Below, in pieces: positions 1-5,586 of a DNA stretch of 8,271 nt (position 1 is the stretch's first letter; the number at the start of each line of letters is the position of its first letter). Where the stretch lies: positions 1 to 8,271 of the forward strand of contig JASEJH010000022.1 of assembly GCA_030016455.1 (NCBI GenBank). Reading direction: 5' to 3'. Below the pieces are notes generated by a model. That model had not been told where the DNA came from. It did no database searches and saw only the letters and a list, made by a program, of their open reading frames with translations. This DNA is from Thermoanaerobacteraceae bacterium (GTDB lineage Bacteria > Bacillota > Desulfotomaculia > Desulfotomaculales > Ammonificaceae). A program made the translations under genes and the position numbers.

Positions 1-171
1 ATCGAGAATCACTACATCAGGCCTCGTCTTTTCAATGGCTTCTACGGCCTCCATGCCGTTGTAGGCGACACCCACCAGTTCAAAGTCCGGCTGCTGGTTC
101 AGAAACTCTTTCAGGAGTTCGCAAAACTCCCGGTTGTCATCGGCAATCAGAACACGTACCGGTTTAGTCAT
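1..171 (-). CDS. spo0A: Spo0A, N-terminal part (sporulation master response regulator), cut by window edge
   Basis: Spo0A is the master response regulator that, once phosphorylated by the phosphorelay or by orphan kinases, switches the cell into sporulation. Only the first 57 codons lie in the window; they form the start of a CheY-like receiver domain. The reading begins MTKPVRVLIADDN and continues with VGVAYNGMEAVEAI and DVVILD, which closely resemble the B. subtilis protein. The acidic pair is D11/D12, and D57 in the last visible codon is the expected phospho-acceptor (D56 in B. subtilis). The rest of the receiver and the DNA-binding effector domain lie beyond position 1. The ATG at 171 is the natural start, only a few residues ahead of the first beta strand. 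The gene follows spoIVB in the same direction, the conserved order in endospore formers. Identification is strong; completeness cannot be judged. Confidence 0.95.
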   Translation of the reverse strand, partial: MTKPVRVLIADDNREFCELLKEFLNQQPDFELVGVAYNGMEAVEAIEKTRPDVVILD

Positions 172-174
172 TAA

Positions 175-190
175 CTCCTAAAGCCCCCTT
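175..190 (-). promoter_or_regulatory. Ribosome-binding region of spo0A, two purine-rich candidates
   Basis: Two Shine-Dalgarno-like stretches precede the spo0A ATG. AGGAG (179 to 175) ends only 3 bases before the start, which is tighter than usual. AAGGGGG (190 to 184) ends 12 bases before it, which is looser than usual. No other in-frame start codon fits the family's N-terminus, so the ATG at 171 stands. Initiation may simply be less than optimal. Confidence 0.5.
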
Positions 191-233
191 CTCTCTTTTT
201 TGGAAACCCCTTGGTGTAAACCAGGTAAGTTGC

Positions 234-262
234 TAATTCGCCGCACCAGAAAAATATCCTGC
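234..262 (-). promoter_or_regulatory. Sigma-H-type promoter of spo0A
   Basis: On the minus strand, GCAGGATAT (262 to 254) is followed after 11 bases by GGCGAATTA (242 to 234). This fits every position of the known sigma-H consensus, RnAGGAwww then 11-12 bases then RnnGAATww. Transcription would start near 226-229, leaving a leader of about 55 bases before spo0A. In B. subtilis the sporulation promoter of spo0A is also sigma-H dependent, so location and function agree. The surrounding gap (172-326) is much more AT-rich than the coding DNA, most of all upstream of the -35. I found no clear sigma-A promoter, no good Spo0A box (TGTCGAA) close to the promoter, and no strong terminator for spoIVB in this gap. 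Confidence 0.8.
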
Positions 263-326
263 TCCGTTAGATAAAAAAGTTTAAAATTGGTAAATTTTTC
301 TTGCAGCCACACATACTTACTTCTAT

Positions 327-1673
327 TTATATTTTACAACAGGTCCCCGTCGAAATAAGGTGGGAAACAGAAAAAATCGGAATATTATTTTCGAACGACA
401 ACAATCCGCACGCACGCACCATCCGTTCGGCGAAAATGCCGTAGCCCCTTTCCGGGTCGTTTACAAAGACGTGCGTTACCACACCGACCAGCCGTCCGCG
501 CTGGATTATCGGGCTGCCGCTCATTCCTTGCACAATACCGCCTGCCACCCTGAGCAACCGTGGGTCGGTAACCCTGAGGACCAGGTCTTTCCTGCTTGCG
601 TTCGCCCGGCTGATCACGTTCACCCGACAAATTTCGATTTCAAATCTTTCCAACCGGTTCCCCTCCAGCACCGTAAGCAACTCCGCTTTCCCCGGGCGCA
701 CCTGGTGCGCCAGCGCGACGGGAATGGGCGCGCTGTAGAAAGGGTGCTTTGGAACCCGATCCAGACACCCGAATATTCCGTGCGGGGTATTGTGGCTGAT
801 GGCTCCGGACAAGCGCGAGACCTGCGTGGTAAGCACGCCGATTTTCTCTCCCGGCTTTCCCCGCTCAGCAGGCCGTACGCCTTGGATGAAGGCCTCGACA
901 ACCCGCCCCTCGTTCAGCGCCAGCGGCCGGCTGGTGATACCTTGAGCTACCTCGTGGCCCAGAGCGCCGTACGTCCTGCTCACCGGATCGTAGAAGGTCA
1001 GCGTGCCGACACCCGCAGTCGAATCCCTGATCAAAAGGCCGATCCGGTAGCACTCCGCCTTCCGGCAGAAAGCTGGCCGCACCGCAAAGCGCAGTGTGCG
1101 GTCCCCCCTCTTTACTTTCAGTACAACCGACCGCCGCTCCCCGCCCGCGCGGAACACTGCCTTCCGGATTACCTCCTCGTTTGTCACCGGATGCCCGTCC
1201 ACGCCCACAATCAGGTCCCCTACCCTCAAACCCGCGGAGGCCGCAGGATTAACCACGTCTCCGTCCCGTTCCGTAATCCCGGCATAACCGACCACGATCA
1301 CCCCCTGTGCGTGAAGCAGCACGCCCAGCGCCTGACCGCCCGGATAGACCCGGACCACCGGCTGGACGTTGACTACAAGGGTACGCAGCGGCAAAACGTC
1401 CAGGAGTACCACCCGAACGTGGAAGCTACCCGGGGTTGCCGTTTGCAGTTCCTGGGAAAGGCGAATCCGGTTGCTACCAGCAAAGTGCAGGCTGTCGGTC
1501 GTTAAGACCAGGTGTTCTAATAAAAAGCGGGGAAAGACCCTACTGAGATCTAGAAACTCGCCGACCGCAAGGTTTTGCTCGACCGGCCAAAAAGCAGCCG
1601 TGGCGTAGGTACAGAGGCTGAAAAGGAAGACAAAAAGAAATAAAGCGGCCCGCTGACGCTGCTTTCGCTGCAA
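327..1673 (-). CDS. spoIVB: SpoIVB, PDZ-containing forespore serine peptidase
   Basis: SpoIVB is made in the forespore, secreted to the intermembrane space, and cleaves SpoIVFA so that SpoIVFB can process pro-sigma-K in the mother cell (family knowledge). Numbered from the TTG start, the 448-residue protein has a basic N-terminus, a hydrophobic signal-anchor at about 9-28, a PDZ domain at about 110-200 (AGLRVGDLIVGVDG), and the SpoIVB peptidase domain after it. The catalytic triad is intact: H240 in ALGHEV, D370 in RVTDPRLL and S385 in GMSGSP. The 15-residue Asp-Ser spacing equals that of B. subtilis D363/S378. An ATG at 1694 lies upstream in frame. I prefer TTG 1673 because GGAGGGG sits 8 bases before it and because the predicted sigma-G transcript would begin downstream of that ATG. 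About 25 residues past the usual end (SFENNIPIFSVSH...) form an atypical tail coded by AT-rich DNA. Confidence 0.95.
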   Translation of the reverse strand: MQRKQRQRAALFLFVFLFSLCTYATAAFWPVEQNLAVGEFLDLSRVFPRFLLEHLVLTTDSLHFAGSNRIRLSQELQTATPGSFHVRVVLLDVLPLRTLVVNVQPVVRVYPGGQALGVLLHAQGVIVVGYAGITERDGDVVNPAASAGLRVGDLIVGVDGHPVTNEEVIRKAVFRAGGERRSVVLKVKRGDRTLRFAVRPAFCRKAECYRIGLLIRDSTAGVGTLTFYDPVSRTYGALGHEVAQGITSRPLALNEGRVVEAFIQGVRPAERGKPGEKIGVLTTQVSRLSGAISHNTPHGIFGCLDRVPKHPFYSAPIPVALAHQVRPGKAELLTVLEGNRLERFEIEICRVNVISRANASRKDLVLRVTDPRLLRVAGGIVQGMSGSPIIQRGRLVGVVTHVFVNDPERGYGIFAERMVRACGLLSFENNIPIFSVSHLISTGTCCKI

Positions 1674-1678
1674 CTCAA

Positions 1679-1715
1679 CTTCCCCTCCGGGCATTTAAAA
1701 TGCCCGCCGGGGAAG
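1679..1715. repeat. 37-bp imperfect dyad over the spoIVB promoter -10 and Shine-Dalgarno
   Basis: The dyad is symmetric about position 1697. Outer arms CTTCCCC (1679-1685) and GGGGAAG (1709-1715) match perfectly. A 2x2 mismatch follows (1686-1687 against 1707-1708). Inner arms CGGGCATTT (1688-1696) and AAATGCCCG (1698-1706) match perfectly around one central base. That makes 16 of 18 positions complementary. No T-tract follows on either strand, so it does not look like an intrinsic terminator. It could be an operator for a dimeric regulator. In read-through mRNA from recN it could instead be a hairpin that hides the spoIVB Shine-Dalgarno. The symmetry is seen directly; the function is inferred. 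Confidence 0.75.
1682..1688 (-). promoter_or_regulatory. Shine-Dalgarno of spoIVB that decides for the TTG start
   Basis: GGAGGGG (1688 to 1682) lies 8 bases before TTG at 1673, an ideal spacing. The in-frame ATG at 1694 lies upstream of this site and has no comparable purine tract before it. The Shine-Dalgarno forms part of the 3' arm of the dyad at 1679-1715. Confidence 0.7.
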
Positions 1716-1725
1716 GTCTTTATGC
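1696..1725 (-). promoter_or_regulatory. Sigma-G-type forespore promoter of spoIVB
   Basis: On the minus strand, GCATA (1725 to 1721) is followed after 18 bases by CATTTTA (1702 to 1696). The known sigma-G consensus is roughly gHATr, 17-18 bases, CATnnTA, so both boxes and the spacing fit. Transcription would start near 1687-1690, just ahead of GGAGGGG and downstream of the ATG at 1694. B. subtilis spoIVB is transcribed in the forespore by sigma-F and sigma-G, which agrees with this assignment. The -35 lies in the gap after recN, whose stop codon is at 1749-1751. Confidence 0.7.
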
Positions 1726-1748
1726 CAACCATTTTGGAGCCTGGCCTG

Positions 1749-3395
1749 CTACAACTTCGCCAGCCGCCGCGCGTGTTCCAGGGCGGTTTCCGGTACGCCT
1801 CCCACCAGCCGCGCCAGTTCCCGCACCCGGGCTTCACCCTCCAGCCGGACAACCCTGGTCACCGCGCGTTCATCCCGCGTCTCTTTTCGGATCACGTAGT
1901 GAACCCCTGCCCGTGCGGCAAGTACCGCCTGGTGGGTAATACAGAGCACCTGCTGGTGCTGCGCCAGGTAGTCCAACCGGTCGGCCACCGCCGCGAGGGC
2001 CTCACCGCTGATTCCGGCGTCCACCTCGTCGAGGAAAAGAGTATCCACCCGGTCACCGGCGGCGATTAACGTTTTCAGCGCAAAAATGGCCCGGGCCGCT
2101 TCTCCTCCTGAAGCGATCCGGTTCAGGGGTTTGGGCGGCTCCCCGGGGTTGGGACTGAAGTAAAATTCTACCTCTTCCAGGCCCCGCGGGTTCGGTGTCT
2201 CCGGCAAGGGTTGAAAAACGACTTTAAAAGTCGTTTTTCCCATCGCCAGGTTTTCGAGTTCCCGCGACATCCTTTCCTCCAGCCGCGGCACGGCTTTTTC
2301 CCGCGCGGCACGCAACTCTGCCGCCTTTTCCTCCCACTCCCGCCGGAGCCTTTCCGCCTCCTCCTGCAGCAGGGAACCCTCTTCCTCCTCCTGCTCCAGC
2401 GCCTGCAACTCCGCCGCTGCCGCTTCACGGTAGCGGAGTATTTCGTCCACCGTTTCGCCGTACTTGCGGCCGAGCTTTTTGATCACTTCCAGGCGCTCTT
2501 CGACGGCGTCAAGCCGCTCCGGACTATACTCCGCCTGGTCGGCCAGTTGTTCCAGCTCGCGCGCAGCCTCGCTCGCCAGTTGCACGGCTTCGGATAGAGC
2601 TTCCGCGTACGGTTTCAACCTGGACTGGAAGCGGGCGATCTCCGCCACGATCCCGGCGGCTTCGCCCACGGTCTCCACGGCCGAACGCTCTTCCCCGCTC
2701 AGGAGGTTCCGTCCGTGTAGAGCCAGTTCGGTGAGCCGCGCCGCGTTGCGAAGCCACTCCCGCTCCTGAAGAAGCTCTTCCATTTCCCCGGGCTGCAACT
2801 CCGCCGCGTCGATCTCCTTTATCTGGTAGCGAAGGGTGTCGGCCCGCCGCAACCGCTCCTGGTTCTGCCGCGCCTGCGCTTCGGCCTTTTCCTTAACCAC
2901 CCGCCAGCGCTGGTAGATTTTCGCCAGTTCGGACCGGGCCGCGCTCAAACCCGCAAAGGCGTCGAAGATTTCGCCCTGCTTCACGGGATGATAAAGCACC
3001 TGCTGCTCTCCCTGACCTAAAAAGTCAACCAACTCCTCCGCAGCCTCCCGGCACAGGGCGAGCGGCACAGCCCGGCCGTTGATCCGGCAAAGACCCTTGC
3101 CTTGGCGGTACAATTCCCGGCAGAAAAAGAGGAAGCCCTCCTCCGGTTCGATGCCCGCACCGGTGAGGCAGGCCGGTGTCTCCTTCACGCTGAAAACTGC
3201 TTCCACAAACGCCTTTTCCGAACCGGTCCGGATGTACTCCCCCGTCGCTCTTTTTCCGAGTGCCAGTTCCAGCGCTTCGAGAATCACCGACTTGCCGGCT
3301 CCGGTTTCGCCGGTCAAAACGTTGAGACCCGGACCGAATTCGAGCGTCAAATCTTCGATCAGCGCAACATTTCTGATGGTTAACGTATGGAGCAT
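1749..3395 (-). CDS. recN: RecN, SMC-like DNA repair ATPase with divergent motifs
   Basis: RecN is a cytoplasmic SMC-like ATPase acting early in recombinational repair of double-strand breaks. The 548-residue protein has the usual length and architecture. Walker A GETGAGKS is at 29-36. A long charged, Glu/Arg-rich coiled coil fills about 150-380. The C-terminal ATPase half follows, with signature region IASGGEAAR (about 427-435), Walker B TLFLDEVDAGISG (about 452-464) and H-loop CITH (about 485-488). Three motifs differ from common RecN: GQHEHQ reads GQGEQQ (127-132), ASGGELSR reads ASGGEAAR, and THLPQ reads THQAV. The catalytic glutamate, the signature SGGE core and the H-loop His remain, so activity is expected. 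The ATG at 3395 lies 9 bases after the argR stop, with AGGGG at 3406-3402 as ribosome-binding site, which indicates co-transcription with argR. Confidence 0.93.
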   Translation of the reverse strand: MLHTLTIRNVALIEDLTLEFGPGLNVLTGETGAGKSVILEALELALGKRATGEYIRTGSEKAFVEAVFSVKETPACLTGAGIEPEEGFLFFCRELYRQGKGLCRINGRAVPLALCREAAEELVDFLGQGEQQVLYHPVKQGEIFDAFAGLSAARSELAKIYQRWRVVKEKAEAQARQNQERLRRADTLRYQIKEIDAAELQPGEMEELLQEREWLRNAARLTELALHGRNLLSGEERSAVETVGEAAGIVAEIARFQSRLKPYAEALSEAVQLASEAARELEQLADQAEYSPERLDAVEERLEVIKKLGRKYGETVDEILRYREAAAAELQALEQEEEEGSLLQEEAERLRREWEEKAAELRAAREKAVPRLEERMSRELENLAMGKTTFKVVFQPLPETPNPRGLEEVEFYFSPNPGEPPKPLNRIASGGEAARAIFALKTLIAAGDRVDTLFLDEVDAGISGEALAAVADRLDYLAQHQQVLCITHQAVLAARAGVHYVIRKETRDERAVTRVVRLEGEARVRELARLVGGVPETALEHARRLAKL

Positions 3396-3404
3396 CTGGC
3401 GCCC

Positions 3405-3866
3405 CTACTTTTTTCTCCCTGTTAAAGCTTTCAGCCGCTGGCTCACCACCGGTGCCATGCTCCGCGGTTTTACCACGACCAGGAAGGTATCGTCACCGGC
3501 CACCGTGCCGATCACTTCCGGCCATTCCGCCTGGTCCACCGCCGAGGCGACCCCCTGGGCCGCACCGGGGAGAGTCTTTACTACCACCAGATTTTCGCTG
3601 GTGTCCAGACTGATGACGGCGTCCCGCACCAGGCGCTGCAACCGTTCCTCTTCGCGCACACTTTTCCCCCGGGAATCCGGAGTCACATACCTGATCGTAC
3701 CGCCCAGCGAGACCTTCACCAGCCCCAACTCCCTTATGTCCCGGGAAACGGTCGCCTGGGTCACTTTGAGACCCGCCTCGGCCAAGGCTTTTACCAATCC
3801 CCTCTGGTTTGCTATCGGCCGCTCCTTGATTAACTGCAGAATCTTCTGCTGCCTTGCAAGCTTCAC
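3405..3866 (-). CDS. argR: ArgR/AhrC, arginine-responsive transcriptional regulator
   Basis: ArgR family proteins are hexamers that bind ARG boxes when arginine is bound, repressing arginine synthesis and, in Firmicutes, often activating its breakdown. Numbered from GTG 3866, the 153-residue protein has an N-terminal winged helix with the recognition segment VTQATVSRDIRELGLVKV. Its C-terminal trimerisation and arginine-binding domain contains GTVAGDDTFLVVV with the paired aspartates that contact arginine. I prefer GTG 3866 because it gives the family-like N-terminus MKLARQQKIL and has GAGGAG upstream. A longer reading from GTG 3896 would add ten residues (MRGKTRSAVK) and overlap the nadK end by 11 bases; GGAG 4 bases before it keeps this possible. 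argR sits between nadK and recN, as ahrC precedes recN in B. subtilis. No arginine genes are in the window, so its targets must lie elsewhere. Confidence 0.93.
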   Translation of the reverse strand: MKLARQQKILQLIKERPIANQRGLVKALAEAGLKVTQATVSRDIRELGLVKVSLGGTIRYVTPDSRGKSVREEERLQRLVRDAVISLDTSENLVVVKTLPGAAQGVASAVDQAEWPEVIGTVAGDDTFLVVVKPRSMAPVVSQRLKALTGRKK

Positions 3867-3876
3867 TTTAACCGCA

Positions 3877-3882
3877 CTCCTC
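3877..3882 (-). promoter_or_regulatory. Shine-Dalgarno supporting the shorter argR start
   Basis: GAGGAG (3882 to 3877) lies between the nadK stop (3886-3888) and GTG 3866, with 10 bases to the start codon. It favours the 153-residue ArgR over the longer reading from GTG 3896, although the spacing is somewhat long. Confidence 0.5.
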
Positions 3883-3885
3883 GTC

Positions 3886-4761
3886 TTACCCCTCACAGCT
3901 CTCCAAACCCTGTAACCTTAGTTTTTCACGCAAAACGGTGTAAAAACTCCGCTCAGAGACCCGGATGAGCCTGAACGGACGCGGATAACGCTCGATCGTC
4001 ACCTTGTCTCCGGGCAGCAGCGCGGCACTCTCCTCCCCGTCCGCTGCCAGCCTGAAAGCGGCGGAACCGCCCCCGGGGACCACTTCCACCGCCGCAGCAG
4101 CGTTAACCACTACCGGCCGCACGGTGTACGAATGCGGGCAAATGGGTGTAAGAACAATCGCCTCAACCCCCGGCTCGAGCAACGGGCCTCCCGCCGAAAA
4201 AGAGTACGCCGTGGAACCGGTCGGAGTAGCTACGATGACCCCGTCGCCATTGAAATTCATCACGCACTGCCCCCCTACCCGCACCTCCACCCGGCAGGAC
4301 CGGCCCAGGGCGTCGCGTCCGACCACGCATTCGTTGAGGCATACCATCTCCTGGACTATTGTCCCTTCGTGTTCCACTCCGACCCGCAAAAGCAAACGCT
4401 CCTCGATCCGGCAACAGCCTTCAAGAACGTCGCGGATTACCCCAGAATAAATCTCCTCGGGCCCGAGTTCCGCCAGAAAACCCAGCCGCCCCATGTTAAT
4501 ACCTAAGACCGGAATACCTTTAGGTGCAGCGATGGGGACCGTGGAAAGCAGCGTGCCGTCCCCGCCCACCGAAAAAAGGGCGTCGGCGCATTCCCGGAGC
4601 ACCTCCTCCGTCACACCCTCCGCTCCGACCACCGGCGCCTGTTTTTCAAGCAGGTAGACGCGCGCCCCCTGTTCGCCAAGATAGCTGATCAGCTTTCGGG
4701 CTACCGGGGCGATCCTCTCTCCCAGGGTCGGGTTAAGTATCAGTCCTACCGTTCTTATCAT
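3886..4761 (-). CDS. nadK: NAD(+) kinase
   Basis: NadK phosphorylates NAD to NADP in the cytoplasm and so sets the NADPH pool; NADPH serves several later steps of the pathway that Dxs begins. The 291-residue protein is typical in length and carries all family motifs: the N-terminal strand VGLILNP, GGDGTLL at 66-72 holding the catalytic aspartate, NMGRLGFLAEL at 89-99, LNE at 142-144, DGVIVATPTGSTAYSFSAGGP from 173, LTPICPHS at 204-211 and ADGE at 240-243. The ATG at 4761 gives the standard N-terminus, but the bases before it hold only a poor ribosome-binding site. A strong one lies much further upstream (see 4804-4812). The gene ends just before argR. Its insertion between tlyA and argR differs from the B. 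subtilis order but fits a clostridial one. Confidence 0.95.
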   Translation of the reverse strand: MIRTVGLILNPTLGERIAPVARKLISYLGEQGARVYLLEKQAPVVGAEGVTEEVLRECADALFSVGGDGTLLSTVPIAAPKGIPVLGINMGRLGFLAELGPEEIYSGVIRDVLEGCCRIEERLLLRVGVEHEGTIVQEMVCLNECVVGRDALGRSCRVEVRVGGQCVMNFNGDGVIVATPTGSTAYSFSAGGPLLEPGVEAIVLTPICPHSYTVRPVVVNAAAAVEVVPGGGSAAFRLAADGEESAALLPGDKVTIERYPRPFRLIRVSERSFYTVLREKLRLQGLESCEG

Positions 4762-4803
4762 CAGCCCAGTCGCACCCGCATTCCGAAATCAACTTAGAAA
4801 AAA

Positions 4804-4812
4804 CACCTCCTA
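4804..4812 (-). promoter_or_regulatory. Very strong Shine-Dalgarno in the nadK leader, not at nadK spacing
   Basis: TAGGAGGTG (4812 to 4804) contains the full AGGAGGTG complement of the 16S rRNA 3' end, yet it lies 42 bases before the nadK ATG. The first possible start after it is TTG 4792, which opens a 19-codon frame (MISECGCDWADDKNGRTDT) ending at 4733-4735, inside nadK in another frame. A second tiny frame, ATG 4781 (MRVRLG), ends in TGA overlapping the nadK ATG as TGATG. Either could couple translation into nadK. The site is seen; the role is inferred. Confidence 0.4.
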
Positions 4813-4857
4813 CAGGGCGCCGCTCTCCCGTACAGCCGGCACGGACTTCCCGCGCTC

Positions 4858-5580
4858 CTACCAGTAGTAGACTATCTCCGCCGCTTCCTTCAGGCCCTGG
4901 ATCGTCTGGGGCGCCAGCCGGCCGCGCAGGAAGGTTTCGTAATCCTGCTTCACACGGGACTTCACCTTTTCGTACGGCTGGCCATCGTAGCGCGCCTCCT
5001 TGAACTGTTCGTAAAACGCGCGCGCTTCTTCTTCTTCAAACTTCACTTCTCCCACCATCTTCTCGGCCAGCAGCTGAAAAACGATCTGGTTCCTCACGTC
5101 GACAAGGGTCAGGTGTTTTTCCTGCAAAAGGCGCTCAAAATTCTCCTCCGACCCGTAAAACTTTTGTATTTCCCGGAGCCGCGCCGTTACCTCTCCTTCT
5201 TTAACCTTCAGGCCCCGCTTTTCGGCCTCCGCCCGTACCAGTTCTCTTTCGACTAACAGACCAAGCACCTCGTGCCCCTGGACCCTGGCAAGTTCTTCGT
5301 AAAACTCGTGGTAACGGATCGCCACTCCGTTTACCTTCGCGACCACCTTCCCCTGGTATGTATACCAAGCCAGCAGGGACGTGAGCAAAGCGGCAACGAC
5401 AAAACCGCAAACCATCCCGGTAAACAAAGAAAGCTTCTCCCTGCCCGTCCGAACCTGCTCCATTTTACCCGCCGCCTTCCGGTATAAAGTTTGACGATTC
5501 GATTCCGGTTCCCGGGTTCCGGACTCCCTTCCGCGTCCCCCTTTACCTTCTAACCGCCGCTCTGCTCGGAAATGCACCAA
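4858..5580 (-). CDS. Membrane-anchored SurA-N-like protein lacking a PPIase domain
   Basis: The predicted protein is 240 residues. Residues 1-50 are a basic, presumably cytoplasmic N-terminus. One hydrophobic helix follows at about 51-76 (GMVCGFVVAALLTSLLAWY), then an extracytoplasmic helical domain. The part from KVVAKVNGVAIRYHEFYEEL through VERELVRAEAEKRGLKVKEGEV to KFEEEEARAFYEQFKE matches the N-terminal chaperone module of SurA/PrsA/PpiC foldases. In those proteins a parvulin domain follows; here the chain goes straight to the C-terminal helix PYEKVKSRVKQDYETFLRGRL and ends. It may be a catalytically silent chaperone or assembly factor for secreted proteins; that is inferred. The start is uncertain: TTG 5580 and GTG 5577 (AGGCGG 5 bases before it) lie right after tlyA. 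ATG 5463 would remove 39 low-complexity residues and looks more like a normal N-terminus, but has a weak ribosome-binding site. Confidence 0.75.
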   Translation of the reverse strand: MVHFRAERRLEGKGGRGRESGTREPESNRQTLYRKAAGKMEQVRTGREKLSLFTGMVCGFVVAALLTSLLAWYTYQGKVVAKVNGVAIRYHEFYEELARVQGHEVLGLLVERELVRAEAEKRGLKVKEGEVTARLREIQKFYGSEENFERLLQEKHLTLVDVRNQIVFQLLAEKMVGEVKFEEEEARAFYEQFKEARYDGQPYEKVKSRVKQDYETFLRGRLAPQTIQGLKEAAEIVYYW

Positions 5581-5586
5581 GTCCGC

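Noticed and set aside
273..298. AT hairpin (AAAATT, TACC, AATTTT) followed by a T-run, as a spoIVB terminator
   Set aside because: The stem is only six A-T pairs and is separated from the T-run; it is too weak for an intrinsic terminator.
348..355. Spo0A box-like CGTCGAA upstream of spo0A
   Set aside because: Six of seven bases match TGTCGAA, but it lies in the spoIVB 3' coding end about 90 bases from the sigma-H -35, and a single imperfect 7-mer is expected by chance.
360..1505. Long open frame on the plus strand opposite spoIVB
   Set aside because: It mirrors the codon pattern of GC-rich spoIVB, has no recognisable domain and no clear ribosome-binding site. spoIVB is unmistakable on the other strand.
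3396..3404. SOS (LexA) box or separate promoter for recN
   Set aside because: Only 9 bases separate argR and recN, they hold no LexA-like palindrome, and the ribosome-binding site overlaps the argR stop.
4796..4830. Possible terminator after the SurA-N-like gene (GGCGCC with GGTGTT before a T-run)
   Set aside because: The stem depends on G-U pairs and is about 5-6 bp with an 8-base loop. The T-run is explained as well by the leader after the strong Shine-Dalgarno.
5490..5530. Clustered GGAACC/CGTC motifs resembling an ECF sigma promoter, or a tRNA T-arm, before ATG 5463
   Set aside because: The spacings (19 or 11 bases) do not suit ECF promoters, and no acceptor, D or anticodon stem is present for a tRNA. 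The stretch is better seen as low-complexity N-terminal coding or linker DNA.
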